From Corynebacterium epidermidicanis (lineage in GTDB: Bacteria; Actinomycetota; Actinomycetes; Mycobacteriales; Mycobacteriaceae): a stretch of DNA of 64,000 nucleotides. The position numbers and the translations under genes are program-made. Below, piece by piece: positions 19,467-28,733 of this stretch. Below the pieces are notes generated by a model. The model was given only the letters and a program-made list of their open reading frames with translations, was not told where the DNA came from and made no database searches. Each line of letters begins with the position of its first letter. Position 1 is the first letter of the stretch. Location: positions 2,480,001 to 2,544,000 of the forward strand of contig NZ_CP011541.1 in the NCBI RefSeq assembly GCF_001021025.1, read 5' to 3'.

Positions 19467-20678
19467 ATGACATTCAACGGCGACGACATCGCACGCGACC
19501 GCAACGGCAACCCTATCCTGGATCGTTACGGTCGCCCTGTGCGCAAGCGTCGCATGCCGTCCACCCCGCGCAACCCTCAGCCGCCACAGCGTCGCCCGCG
19601 TCGCGAGCCTGCTCCAGAAGCGCAACGCCCCCAGCAATACATTCCCCCAGCGCCTCAGCCCCGCCAACCGGCCTACCAGCCTCGCCCTACCTACCAACCG
19701 CCAGCTCAGCCGGCCTACCAGCGCCCACCTCGTCCGCCGGTTTCCGCGCCACCGGTTAAGCGTCGAAAAGCGCTGCCGAAGCCGAAGGGCTGCCTGGGGA
19801 CACTAGCGTTCTTGCTGGTCACACTGCTGGTGCTCACTTTTGTGACATTCCTGTGGGCCGACACCAAACTCACCCGCGTCGAGGCGCTGCCGGCGCAGCC
19901 AATCAAGAACACTGCGGGCACAAACTGGTTGCTCGTGGGTTCGGATTCGCGGCAGGGGTTGAGCCAGGAGGAAATCGATACGCTGCAGACCGGCGATGAC
20001 ATCGGCATCGGGCGCACTGACACCATCATGCTGCTGCATATCCCGAGGTCCGGCCAGCCGACCCTCGTATCGATCCCACGCGACTCCTACGTGAACATCC
20101 CCGGCTACGGCCAAGACAAAATCAACTCTGCCTTCACCAACGGCGGCCCACAGCTGCTCACCACCACCGTGGAACAAGCCACCGGCCTGCGCATCGACCA
20201 CTACGCCGAGATCGGTTTCGGCGGCTTCGCGGGCATGGTCGACGCCGTGGGCGGGGTGAATATCTGCGTCGAGCAGCCTATCGACGACGAGGTGATCAAC
20301 TTCCACGTGCCCGCCGGCTGCCAAGAGATGGATGGGCCCACTGCGCTGAGTTTCGTGCGCACGAGGCACTCCGCGATGGGTGACCTTGACCGCGTGCAGC
20401 GGCAGCGGCAGTTCTTCTCCGCGCTCATGTCGAAGGCGACATCTGCAAGTACGCTAGCGAACCCGTTTAGAGTATTTCCGCTGATCACGAAGGCAGGTTC
20501 CTCCTTCATCGTCGGCGACGGTGATCACTCCTGGGATCTGGCTCGGCTGGCGCTCGCCATGCGTGGTGGGGTGAAGAACGAAACCGTCCCGGTCGGAGGA
20601 TTTGCTGATACTGCAGTCGGTTCGGTGGTTTTGTGGGATGAGGCTGCCAGCGAGGCGCTGTTCGCAGGGATGCGCTAG
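19467..20678 (+). CDS. lcpA: LytR-CpsA-Psr (LCP) family cell-wall ligase
   Basis: 403 residues. Cytoplasmic N-terminus (1-105) very rich in Pro, Arg and Gln; one membrane segment at about 112-132; extracellular LCP domain at about 150-325. Key residues are visible: LLVGSDSR, the DTIMLLHI strand, SIPRDSYVNIPGYGQDKINSAF, and a second Arg pair in LSFVRTRHS...DLDRVQRQRQF. LCP enzymes attach a polymer (in mycolata arabinogalactan) to peptidoglycan using a lipid pyrophosphate donor. No LytR_C domain is fused. The symbol is based on family and on remembered synteny with C. glutamicum lcpA; it could be a paralogue. Confidence 0.85.
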   Translation: MTFNGDDIARDRNGNPILDRYGRPVRKRRMPSTPRNPQPPQRRPRREPAPEAQRPQQYIPPAPQPRQPAYQPRPTYQPPAQPAYQRPPRPPVSAPPVKRRKALPKPKGCLGTLAFLLVTLLVLTFVTFLWADTKLTRVEALPAQPIKNTAGTNWLLVGSDSRQGLSQEEIDTLQTGDDIGIGRTDTIMLLHIPRSGQPTLVSIPRDSYVNIPGYGQDKINSAFTNGGPQLLTTTVEQATGLRIDHYAEIGFGGFAGMVDAVGGVNICVEQPIDDEVINFHVPAGCQEMDGPTALSFVRTRHSAMGDLDRVQRQRQFFSALMSKATSASTLANPFRVFPLITKAGSSFIVGDGDHSWDLARLALAMRGGVKNETVPVGGFADTAVGSVVLWDEAASEALFAGMR

Positions 20679-20694
20679 CGCAACAAGTGCGGAA

Positions 20695-20742
20695 AGTGCC
20701 TTCGAAATTGCCCAGAACATGCGGAGCAATCTCGAAGGCACT
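20695..20742. terminator. Long stem-loop between convergent lcpA and lipase genes
   Basis: AGTGCCTTCGAAATTGC pairs with a downstream arm that differs at one position, giving a 17-bp stem with a 14-base loop. It sits between two converging genes, so it probably terminates from both sides. It is closely similar to the stem-loop at 40678-40730. Confidence 0.75.
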
Positions 20743-20763
20743 CAACAGGTTTGAGAATTTAAT

Positions 20764-21717
20764 CTAGCTCAGGGGCACTGGCTGCCAGCACTGCCCAGCA
20801 GCAGTGCCCGGCGCGGCAACACCAAGGCCCTCGCGCACCAGATCCAGGACCACCTTGTCATAAGTGGCGCTGGCGTGGGTCACAAATCGACCCGGGCAGG
20901 TGTCCTGGATCAGCCGGTTGTCCACTCCCGGCTCATCAATCCGCGCATTGGTGTACGGCAGCACTACAGTGTCGAACTGCGTCGCGATGTTCATGTACCT
21001 AATTCCTGGTTGCGCCACCGTTCCGGTGTAGAGCGATTCATTGAACTCCGAACCCGCGAGCTGCTGTGCGAAAGCCTGCATGTTGAATCGCTCCGCGATG
21101 CGGTCGTAGTCCGCGCGAATTGCGGGGAAAAGACGGGCAAGATCGTAAAACAGCACAGCTTGGGTCCCCTTGTGCGACGGCACCACTCCGACCACGGTGT
21201 GTACCTTGGGCGCGCCACCTAACTGGGTGATGTAGTAAGTGGGCAGCGGGCCGCCACCTTGGGACCAGCCCACGAGATCGACTTGGGAAGCTCCAGTAGC
21301 GCCAAGCACCGCGTCCACCACGGCCGACAAAGTAGCCGCGGAGGATCGAATGTCACCGGCGAATCCCATCTGCTCTACGCCATAGATCGGGTTCGTGTTG
21401 AAAGTAAACAGACACAAGCCGTCGCGCTTGAGCAAGGGTGCCATCCATGCCCAAGAGTCATAAGCCGACCCTGTAGTGCCCGGGATGAGGATTACCGGGC
21501 GTTGGCCGTCGGCTGGCCGGCAGGAAAAGTCGTTGGTGCCTTCCGGCGCGATACCGGGGTGGGTGATCTCATAAGCTGCAGCTTCATAAATATTGCGTTG
21601 CGAAGGCCCAATGCCGTTATTGGGGAACCCCTCATCGCCATTCAGGATGGGATCCGCATGCGCGACCCCAGGCAATGCAAGCAAAACGGCAAGCAAAACG
21701 ACAACCAGGCGTTTCAT
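20764..21717 (-). CDS. Secreted lipase/esterase (alpha/beta hydrolase)
   Basis: 317 residues from ATG 21717, which has GGAAAG upstream; the frame extends further to 21783 but the signal peptide begins at this ATG. Signal peptide: MKRLVV then hydrophobic core and AHA cleavage near residue 20. Hydrolase features: oxyanion-hole HxG-like VILIPGTTGSAYDSW, nucleophile elbow GWSQGG, and a C-terminal FVTHASATYDKVV that supplies the histidine. Resembles actinobacterial triacylglycerol lipases of the EstA/lipase class 2 group. Acts outside the cytoplasm on ester lipids; true substrate unknown. Confidence 0.85.
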   Translation of the reverse strand: MKRLVVVLLAVLLALPGVAHADPILNGDEGFPNNGIGPSQRNIYEAAAYEITHPGIAPEGTNDFSCRPADGQRPVILIPGTTGSAYDSWAWMAPLLKRDGLCLFTFNTNPIYGVEQMGFAGDIRSSAATLSAVVDAVLGATGASQVDLVGWSQGGGPLPTYYITQLGGAPKVHTVVGVVPSHKGTQAVLFYDLARLFPAIRADYDRIAERFNMQAFAQQLAGSEFNESLYTGTVAQPGIRYMNIATQFDTVVLPYTNARIDEPGVDNRLIQDTCPGRFVTHASATYDKVVLDLVREGLGVAAPGTAAGQCWQPVPLS

Positions 21718-21772
21718 GTGTCCATCTTTCCAATGAGCATGGCAACCAACATATTGACCATACAAGAAAACA

Positions 21773-21806
21773 CCCCTGAGCACGCCATCGTGGCAGTGCT
21801 CAGGGG
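21773..21806 (-). terminator. Rho-independent terminator of the DUF5926 gene
   Basis: CCCCTGAGCAC at 21773-21783 pairs perfectly with 21796-21806, and the inner GCCA/TGGC extends the stem. Reading the minus strand, the stem is followed by GTTTTCTTG, a short T-rich tract. It lies downstream of the DUF5926 gene and upstream of the lipase gene. Confidence 0.8.
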
Positions 21807-21832
21807 CTGGTGAAAAATGCAGGCGAGGAAAC

Positions 21833-22747
21833 CTAGCGGATGGTCACCTGACGAGACTTAATGTTTTGCAGCGCCTTGCGCTCATCTGGGCTGAGAGCTG
21901 CATCATTGTCGAGTTCGGCCTTGATGCGCTTATCCAGGGCCTCCAGCAACGGTCCGTATTCAGATACCGCCACGGCTGGGTCAAGATCCCAGACCGGAAC
22001 GGCGATGCCGTGGGTACGGAACACACCTGCGAACTTGGTGCCCTCGCCGAGCAAGAGTTCCCCAGCTGCAGCGATCCGCGCCAGTGCCTGAAGCAGTTTA
22101 TCCTCATCGTCCGTGCGGACCCAGCGGATATGCGCCTTCTCGCCCGGATCGATCCACCAAGCAACGCCGTCGAAGTCGCCGGTGACCGGGAAGGACGGCA
22201 GAATCGAATCATTTGCTGCTTGCATCGACTGCGCTAGCTGCGGGTTCAGCTGGGTACCCTCTGGCAGCCACCAGTTGAAGTCCTCGTGTGCCTGGACATC
22301 GAGGGTGTCCGTAGCGGACAGCAAGGAGTCCAAGGCTGGTTCGGAGCCGTCGGCTACCGCTGCCTGGAGAGTCTCGCCTGGCTTGGCTGTCTTCAGCCAG
22401 TTCAGCGCGTATGCGAGGTCCCGGTTCGGGTTGTGGGAATGTGCGGCGGTCTGCAAGCCGACGAAGGCATCGCCACCGAATTCCTCATCCCGCACCAGGG
22501 CAGCTCCAGCGCCCGGCAGAACGGTTGCCACGTAGACCTTGCGGTCCACCCCAGCTACTTTGATCTCGGCAAACGCAGAAGGAACGAATTCCTGCAGCGC
22601 AACCAAATCAGCTTCCATTGCCAGCCCGCCGTATGGACGTGGGTCACGCTCCAAAGCCGCCCGCTCAGCAGCGCGCGCCGCCAACTTCGCCTGACGACGG
22701 CTCATGCCCTCCGGCAGAACTTCTTCGTTCTTCTTCTTTTTAGCCAT
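21833..22747 (-). CDS. DUF5926 family protein
   Basis: 304 residues. Starts with a lysine-rich MAKKKKNEEVLPEGMSRRQAKLAARAAERAAL segment and then a single globular region of unknown function; this whole-length pattern is typical of the actinobacterial DUF5926 family. No membrane segment or signal is visible, so cytoplasmic. Three bases separate it from the glycerophosphodiesterase stop upstream, so it is probably the last gene of a pyk-glpQ-DUF5926 transcript and is followed by a strong terminator. Function unknown. Confidence 0.85.
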   Translation of the reverse strand: MAKKKKNEEVLPEGMSRRQAKLAARAAERAALERDPRPYGGLAMEADLVALQEFVPSAFAEIKVAGVDRKVYVATVLPGAGAALVRDEEFGGDAFVGLQTAAHSHNPNRDLAYALNWLKTAKPGETLQAAVADGSEPALDSLLSATDTLDVQAHEDFNWWLPEGTQLNPQLAQSMQAANDSILPSFPVTGDFDGVAWWIDPGEKAHIRWVRTDDEDKLLQALARIAAAGELLLGEGTKFAGVFRTHGIAVPVWDLDPAVAVSEYGPLLEALDKRIKAELDNDAALSPDERKALQNIKSRQVTIR

Positions 22748-22749
22748 GC

Positions 22750-23472
22750 CTACAATTTACCTGCCAACACTTCGCGCGCGCGTGCTGGGTAGTTCGTAGC
22801 CAGCATATCGACGCCCATATCGAGTGCCCACGCGATGTCCTCCGGCTCATCAACCGTCCACATGTAGGTGGGCAGATCGCGTTCCGCAATCAAGTCCGGA
22901 TTCAACCGGGCATGCGTCAACGACAAACCCAAGCCAGACGGATTGCCCCATTTCGAAATCATCCGCTGGTAGATCGGGCCCGATTCCTCCCGCAGGAAAA
23001 TGCGATCTACCTGCGGGGCGATCTCGCGCATCCGGATCATCGCGGGGGCGAAGAACGAGATGACGTGGATGCGGGGGTCGTCGATAAGCCCGGCGTAGCG
23101 CAAGCGCATGACGGCCTGCTCCTCAATCATACGCCCCCAGCGGGTCAAATGTTTAGTCTCAATGTAGAGGTCCGTGGTGGGGTGTGCCTTGATCAGTTCG
23201 AGCAGTTCGTCGAGGAGGGCAGGGCGCTGAGGTTGCTCAGCCGTGCCGAAATTGAAACTGCACAGCTCATCGTAGGTGGAGCGCTCAACGATGGCGGTGC
23301 CATTTGCGACGCGGGAGATGTTGGGGTCGTGCACGCACACGACTTTCCCGTCGCGGGTCAGGCGGATGTCGCACTCGATGGCGTCGGCACCCTGCTCGAT
23401 GGCCTGCTCAAACGCGAGCATGGTGAGTTCGGGGAAGTCACCCGACGCACCCCGGTGGGCAATGATCTGCAT
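22750..23472 (-). CDS. glpQ: Glycerophosphodiester phosphodiesterase
   Basis: 240 residues, typical for the cytosolic GDPD type. Hydrolyses glycerophosphodiesters to glycerol 3-phosphate and an alcohol. The IAHRGASG motif supplies the catalytic HR, the IECDIRLTRDGKVVCVHD block supplies the metal-binding E/D and the second catalytic histidine. The usual PENT motif reads PELT here, an Asn-to-Leu change at a commonly conserved position. No signal peptide, so intracellular. Immediately follows the pyruvate kinase stop (start one base before it). Confidence 0.9.
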   Translation of the reverse strand: MQIIAHRGASGDFPELTMLAFEQAIEQGADAIECDIRLTRDGKVVCVHDPNISRVANGTAIVERSTYDELCSFNFGTAEQPQRPALLDELLELIKAHPTTDLYIETKHLTRWGRMIEEQAVMRLRYAGLIDDPRIHVISFFAPAMIRMREIAPQVDRIFLREESGPIYQRMISKWGNPSGLGLSLTHARLNPDLIAERDLPTYMWTVDEPEDIAWALDMGVDMLATNYPARAREVLAGKL

Positions 23473-25341
23473 TTAGCTGTCCCAACTGTGAATATGGCGC
23501 AGCAGCATCCGGTTCTTGCGCTGCGAACGACCCAGCTTCCGGCTCATCTTGTCCAGCACCCGGATCGCATCATTGATGTGTGGCCCCTTGTTGAGCATCA
23601 CACACTCTGAACGTAGCGCGAAGGCCGCATCGGTGATTTCGGCGCGCGAAGGCAGTCCATTTTTTGCGAGATTTTCCAAGATTTGCGTGCCCACGATAAC
23701 CGGGATGTGCGCAGCCTCGGCGAGGGTAAGGATCTGCTGGGGCACCTCCGCCATCCGCTCAAAACCGAGCTCGACGGCCAGGTCACCGCGGGCGATCATC
23801 AGGCCAAGGTTAGCGTGGCGCATGCCTTCGAGGATGATCCCGGCCAAGTTGTTAAAGCCCGGCACCGTCTCGATTTTCAGCACGAGCCCCAAATTGCGGA
23901 CTCGCTCCGCAATGTCAGGGTTCTGCTCAGCAATGCGATCAAGCACCTCGATGACGTGGCGGACATCCTCCGGCGTGCGCACAAAAGAGATGGCGGCGAT
24001 GTCGGCATGCCGGGCCACGAATTCCAGGTTCACCTCGTCTTCAGGGGTGAGGCTGGCTAGTGGCAAGTCGGTTTCCGGCAAGTTGATGCCCTTGTTTGCG
24101 GCGAGGTTCGTGCCCCCGATCTTGGCCTGGGTGACTTCAAGGACGGCCTCGGTGTGGCCATGGTCGGCTGTCTCAAAGTCGGCCGTGCGCTTTTCGCGGA
24201 CAATCGCAGCGATGCTGCCGTCATCGAAAAGGACGTGCTGGCCAACCTCAAGAGCCCGCACTGCCTCCGGCAGCGTGCACGACAATACCGGGATCACGCC
24301 TGGGGTGGCATCCGCTGCCACCTCTGCAGTAGTCAGTACCAGCCGGTCACCGGCTTTGAGCTTGATTCGACGCACAATCGGTGGGATGCCAGTGGCACGG
24401 GTCTTCTGATAATCGCACTCCAGGAGGGTGCCTTCCGCGATATAGGCGTTGCGATCTCCCTCAGCCAGCACCGCGCCCTCTAGCACCTGCGTCACTTCGA
24501 AGGCGCGCTTGGAACCGCGGGTGTCATGCAGGGAGATGATCGAGTCGACTTCCAACAGCGAGTACCACTCCGGGTCAACCTGCAGCGCCAACGCTGGTCG
24601 GCCGGAGAACGCCGGGGCTAGTGGCGGGTTCTCATTATCGGTCGAGGTAATCCATAGTTTCGAGGATTCCAGCACGGTACCGGACTCCTCGCGCAGGACA
24701 CGCGCACGGCCGATCTGCGGACCATCCGCGATAGCTCCGGTGCGGATCTTCGGACCGGCCAGGTCCATATTGATGCGCACTTCACGACCTGCCTCTGCGG
24801 CAGCCCGATGCACGTGATCGATCATCTTCGCCCACGCCTGCGCCCCGTCGTGCGCGCAGTTGATACGCGCCAGCTCCATACCTGCGTCGACGAAAGACTT
24901 CACCATCTCATAGTCGTCCGCCGCCTCAGATGGCAGCGTCACCATGATTCGCGAGTGGGTATCCGGGGCTGCCTCACCCAGCAGCGTAGTGGTGTGTTCT
25001 TCGAGAACCTCATCAGCATTCGCGAAAGCGTTTGCAATGTCTTCGGTGTTGTAAGGAGCGCCGCGGCCGCTCAGCAAACCGACGATGTTTCGCGCTGCCT
25101 CCAACTTCGGTTTCACGCCCAGCTCTACCGTCGATAAACGCGTTGCCCCAATCGAAGTCAAGCCAGCTTGCAGCGGACGGAGATCCACCGAGCGCAGGTG
25201 TGCGTAATGCAGCAGGTTGTGCGCGCCGGCGAAGTGGGTCGGCGCTACCTTGTTGATTCGGTCCTGCTCACTCTGGGAAATGTGAGCGATGTCCGTGAGA
25301 AGTCGGTCGATGTCATCGACGAGGTGCTCGTAATTGCTCAT
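23473..25341 (-). CDS. pyk: Long-form pyruvate kinase (Pyk2-like)
   Basis: 622 residues, longer than the usual 470. Residues 1-130 form an extra helical N-terminal region (HISQSEQDRINKVAPTHFAGAHNLLHYAH). The catalytic barrel then shows RIMVTLPS, ARINCAHDGAQ (substrate Arg/Asn), MDLAGPKIRTG, and KIETVPGFNNLAGII...IARGDLAVELG with the catalytic lysine and metal ligands, followed by GTQILENLAKNGLPSRAEITDAA. The C-terminal allosteric domain of classical enzymes is missing; the protein ends soon after the barrel. Next to ldh, as C. glutamicum pyk2 is (from memory). Transfers phosphate from PEP to ADP if active. Confidence 0.88.
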   Translation of the reverse strand: MSNYEHLVDDIDRLLTDIAHISQSEQDRINKVAPTHFAGAHNLLHYAHLRSVDLRPLQAGLTSIGATRLSTVELGVKPKLEAARNIVGLLSGRGAPYNTEDIANAFANADEVLEEHTTTLLGEAAPDTHSRIMVTLPSEAADDYEMVKSFVDAGMELARINCAHDGAQAWAKMIDHVHRAAAEAGREVRINMDLAGPKIRTGAIADGPQIGRARVLREESGTVLESSKLWITSTDNENPPLAPAFSGRPALALQVDPEWYSLLEVDSIISLHDTRGSKRAFEVTQVLEGAVLAEGDRNAYIAEGTLLECDYQKTRATGIPPIVRRIKLKAGDRLVLTTAEVAADATPGVIPVLSCTLPEAVRALEVGQHVLFDDGSIAAIVREKRTADFETADHGHTEAVLEVTQAKIGGTNLAANKGINLPETDLPLASLTPEDEVNLEFVARHADIAAISFVRTPEDVRHVIEVLDRIAEQNPDIAERVRNLGLVLKIETVPGFNNLAGIILEGMRHANLGLMIARGDLAVELGFERMAEVPQQILTLAEAAHIPVIVGTQILENLAKNGLPSRAEITDAAFALRSECVMLNKGPHINDAIRVLDKMSRKLGRSQRKNRMLLRHIHSWDS

Positions 25342-25492
25342 TGGGGCGATTCCTTAGCTAGTTGATCGTTGCTTCTTCAACATTGTGCCCCGGCGACAAA
25401 GATTCGGCAGAGCGAACTACGCGGATCATGCGGGGCTTGGCATCGCATACGTGGGTGCGCACCCTGAAGCGGAGCGACTCCCCGCAGGAAAT

Positions 25493-26437
25493 CTAGAAGA
25501 ACTCCGCCATCACCTCACGAAGCGCAGCGACGGACGCCTTGAAGCGCTCCATTTCGTGTTCGGAAATCTCAAGCTCAACCACGCGACGTACACCCCGCCG
25601 GTTCACGATCGCCGGGGTGCCGATGTAGATGTCATTCTCGCCGTACTCGCCACGCAGGAGGGTAGATACCGGGAGCGCTACGTCCTGATTCTGCAGAATA
25701 GCGCGGGTAATGCGGGCCAGCCCCATGCCGATGCCATAGGAGGTGGAGCCTTTGGCATCGATAATTGCGTAGGCGGCGTCGCGGGTTTCTTCAAAGATTT
25801 TCTCCAGCTTGCCCTCCAAGGTTGGGTCCTTTTCCAGCTGCTTGCGCATGGACACACCAGCCACCGTCGCGGAGGAAAGGACCGGGAGTTCGGAGTCGCC
25901 GTGCTCGCCGATGATGTAGGCATGAATGGAGGTCGGGGCGACTTCGTAGAGCTCGCCGAGCATGTAGCGGAAGCGCGCGGAGTCCAAAATCGTGCCGGAC
26001 CCGATCACGCGATTAGATGGCAGGCCGGAGTATTTCCACACCGCGTAAGACAGGATGTCCACCGGGTTGGAGGCCACCACGAAGATCCCGTCAAAGCCGG
26101 AATTCATGACGTCGCCGACGATAGACTGCATAATCTTCATGTTCTTATCCACCAGCTGCAGGCGCGTCTCGCCGGGCTTTTGCGCAGCTCCGGCGCAGAT
26201 CACGACGATCGCCGCGTCCTCACAGTCAGCGTAGGTGCCGCGGGTAACCTTGGTGCGCGAACCGGCCCACACCACGCCATGGTTTAGATCCATGACGTTG
26301 CCTTCCAACTTCTTTTCATCGATATCGATGATCGCGAGGTGGTCGCAAGTCCCCTGGTTCACCATCGCGTAGGCGTAGGCCACGCCGACATCACCCGCAC
26401 CAATCAGCACCACTTTATTTCCGACTGCTTGCTTCAC
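25493..26437 (-). CDS. ldh: L-lactate dehydrogenase
   Basis: 314 residues. Rossmann motif [17 protein letters not shown] and aspartate IDIDEKK for NAD; substrate arginine in [13 protein letters not shown]; catalytic Asp/Arg region [11 protein letters not shown] and the active histidine in [10 protein letters not shown]. The residues match L-lactate rather than malate dehydrogenase ([10 protein letters not shown] loop). Reduces pyruvate to L-lactate with NADH in the cytoplasm. Encoded just upstream of the long pyruvate kinase gene on the same strand with a 151-base gap, in which no gene is seen. Confidence 0.95.
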   Translation of the reverse strand: MKQAVGNKVVLIGAGDVGVAYAYAMVNQGTCDHLAIIDIDEKKLEGNVMDLNHGVVWAGSRTKVTRGTYADCEDAAIVVICAGAAQKPGETRLQLVDKNMKIMQSIVGDVMNSGFDGIFVVASNPVDILSYAVWKYSGLPSNRVIGSGTILDSARFRYMLGELYEVAPTSIHAYIIGEHGDSELPVLSSATVAGVSMRKQLEKDPTLEGKLEKIFEETRDAAYAIIDAKGSTSYGIGMGLARITRAILQNQDVALPVSTLLRGEYGENDIYIGTPAIVNRRGVRRVVELEISEHEMERFKASVAALREVMAEFF

Positions 26438-26515
26438 GATCCGCTCCTCTCACGCGTTCTGGCTTCTCCCCTACCCGCCATTATGCGCGCAAAACGTACA
26501 TTCCGCCCTGTGAAA

Positions 26516-28240
26516 TCAGACATAATCGGACACAGTCAGACTAAGTTCAACATTTTCGCCGGCGGTGAGCGTCGATAAGCGCGCGGATGCCGCAGGCCCT
26601 ATGGGCGAACCAGCCACCGTGACGTCGTCCACCCGCATCCACTGCATGCTTACCGACGCCCGGCTGAACTCGACCACACTGAACCCATGCGCAGCTAGCT
26701 CAACGTGGCTGATGTGCGGATTAGCGCCACGCAGATGGTCGGCGGCCATGCGGGCGGCACGTGCGCCGAGAAAATCGTCGACATTCGGCGCAGACACGCT
26801 CGTGCACACCAATTCCGCCCCCACCACGGCGCCTTCGTGATGAATGAGGGAGGCCCATTCAGAGTGGATATCGCCAGCCAAGAACACCGCGCTGGGCTGC
26901 TCGCGCTCGGCAAGCAAATTCAAGATTTTGGCCCGATCGGCAGCGTAACCATCCCATTGATCGAGGTTATAGGGCACGCCAGAAGCATCCTCACCGATAA
27001 GACGACTCACGGCGCCGGACAAAGTCGAATCGAGGCCAACCATACTCACCGGAGTCAACATGACCGAAGTGCCAATGACACTCCAGCGAGTTTCTTGATG
27101 CGCCAGTTTCTTGAATAACCAGTCGGTTTGCTCGCTGCCGAGCATGGTGCGCTCGGGATCAGCAGCCTTCGTCAGCGTCGATTGCTTTGAGCGGTAGCTG
27201 CGCAGATCCAACATGGTCAACTCAGCAAGGTCTCCGAATTTCAGCGACCGGTACAGGCGGTTATCCCACCGCACCGGCAACCATTCCAGATAGGCCTGCT
27301 GGGCCGCCGCTTTACGATCCGCCCACGCCCCCTTCCAGGGATTATGCCCGGCGGCACCATCTGACCACGCATTATTGGCAATCTCATGGTCATCCCACAT
27401 CACAATCCAGGGCGCGGCTCCGTGCGCAGCCTGCAGCTCCGCGTCGCGACGGTATCGCCCGTAGCGGGTGCGATAGTCCGCCAGGCTCACAATCTCCCAA
27501 GTCGGCTCATGCGGGCGCACCACCCCATAGCCTCCCGTGTAAACACCGGAGGCGTATTCGTAAATGTAATCCCCAAGGTGAATTACCGCGTCAATTTCAT
27601 TTTTCGCTGCGCGTTTTGCAATATCGGAATAAGCCGAAAAGTAACCCGATTCGAAATTGGCGCAGGAACAGACCGCAAAACGCAGGGCATCCACCCGGCC
27701 GGAATAAGCAGGCGCAGTTTTCGTGCGACCTACTTTCGACGTAGTTCCTACGTATTTGCCTGAAAGAATCGTGAATCGATAGAAATATTCTGTGTTTGGT
27801 TGCAAATTCCACGGGTCGACATGAACAGTGTGATCCGAATCGGCGCTAGCTACCACTTCACCAGCGCGGACCACTTCCGCGAAATCAACGTCTAGTGCCA
27901 CCTGCCAGTGCAATCGCACATCTTCCCCGCGCCCCGAGCCTGGCACCGCAGTCGCATCCGGGGTGACCCGTGTCCACAGAATGACTGATTGCGGTAGGGG
28001 ATCCCCCGAGGCGACCCCATGCATGAAGGGCTGAAACTCCGCGGGATCAAGTGGTTGAGGCTCGTGGCGTTCCTTTAGGTCACGGTCAACCAGCTCGGAG
28101 AAGTTGCCCGCATTCGCCGCGTTCATTGATGCCGGGAGGAGAGCTGTCGCCCCCACAGCAAGGGAACCGCGCAAAAAGTTACGACGGGTGCTGGCTTTCC
28201 ACATATCCCCCATAGTGAGGCCCAAGATTGCCCCACGCAT
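26516..28240 (-). CDS. phoD: Alkaline phosphatase D (PhoD) family, Tat-exported
   Basis: 574 residues in the open frame. A Tat signal is clear: STRRNFLRGSLAVGATALLPASMNAANA. The true start may be ATG at 28213 or 28204 rather than 28240, since the twin-arginine region follows these. Metal ligands are visible in HLGDYIYEY, MWDDHEIANNAW and the later GDIHSEWA. An N-terminal Ig-like domain (HGVASGDPLPQSVILWTRV) precedes the catalytic domain, as in Bacillus and Streptomyces PhoD. Hydrolyses phosphodiesters or phosphomonoesters outside the cell, supplying phosphate. Confidence 0.92.
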   Translation of the reverse strand: MRGAILGLTMGDMWKASTRRNFLRGSLAVGATALLPASMNAANAGNFSELVDRDLKERHEPQPLDPAEFQPFMHGVASGDPLPQSVILWTRVTPDATAVPGSGRGEDVRLHWQVALDVDFAEVVRAGEVVASADSDHTVHVDPWNLQPNTEYFYRFTILSGKYVGTTSKVGRTKTAPAYSGRVDALRFAVCSCANFESGYFSAYSDIAKRAAKNEIDAVIHLGDYIYEYASGVYTGGYGVVRPHEPTWEIVSLADYRTRYGRYRRDAELQAAHGAAPWIVMWDDHEIANNAWSDGAAGHNPWKGAWADRKAAAQQAYLEWLPVRWDNRLYRSLKFGDLAELTMLDLRSYRSKQSTLTKAADPERTMLGSEQTDWLFKKLAHQETRWSVIGTSVMLTPVSMVGLDSTLSGAVSRLIGEDASGVPYNLDQWDGYAADRAKILNLLAEREQPSAVFLAGDIHSEWASLIHHEGAVVGAELVCTSVSAPNVDDFLGARAARMAADHLRGANPHISHVELAAHGFSVVEFSRASVSMQWMRVDDVTVAGSPIGPAASARLSTLTAGENVELSLTVSDYV

Positions 28241-28379
28241 TTCGAGGAAGTGGATTTGCCGGAAATTTCATCACGTGTTCATCTATTAGAAAACTACCTA
28301 AATGAACCGAATTATTGCCGAATTATTAAAAAAGTATTAGTCTCGCATTTAAAAGACGCTTCATACAAGGAGAAAATGA

Positions 28380-28715
28380 ATGTCCCGGCGCGAAGTAATT
28401 CAATTTTTTGATGACATTGACAGCACCCCACTGACCCAAGAAGAAGTTAATATCGTTAAATTTAGTCTTGACGGCACCAATTACATCCTGGATCTATCTG
28501 CAGGCAACGCGAAGAAATTCCGTGAATTGCTTGAGCCGTATATTGCTGTGGCCCGTCGGGAGGGAACTGCAACTCCACGTCCACGCCGTACCGGCTCTGC
28601 TACCCCAGATTCCAAGAAAATCCGTGAATGGGCGCGCAAAAACGGCTACGACGTCGCTGACCGAGGAAAGCTGCCCACCAGCATGATTGACGCCTACCGC
28701 GCCGCTCAAAAGTAA
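28380..28715 (+). CDS. lsr2: Lsr2-family nucleoid-associated xenogeneic silencer
   Basis: 111 residues, normal length. N-terminal dimerisation/oligomerisation domain with the conserved VIQFFDDIDSTPL start and VNIVKFSLDGTNYILDLS strand; C-terminal DNA-binding domain SKKIREWARKNGYDVADRGKLPTSMIDAYRAA. The minor-groove hook reads RGK instead of the more usual RGR. Start ATG 28380 has AAGGAG upstream. The AT-rich 28241-28379 region between phoD and lsr2 is its promoter and itself a plausible Lsr2 target. Silences AT-rich, horizontally acquired DNA. Confidence 0.95.
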   Translation: MSRREVIQFFDDIDSTPLTQEEVNIVKFSLDGTNYILDLSAGNAKKFRELLEPYIAVARREGTATPRPRRTGSATPDSKKIREWARKNGYDVADRGKLPTSMIDAYRAAQK

Positions 28716-28733
28716 CCCTGGGACCTGGGACAG

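Noticed and set aside
19323..19697. Minus-strand frame across the gap between the S41 peptidase and LCP genes
   Set aside because: Arg-rich antisense of the proline-rich LCP N-terminus; no start signal or domain.
25385..26287. 300-codon plus-strand frame opposite ldh
   Set aside because: Shadow of the lactate dehydrogenase gene; composition is typical of antisense frames.
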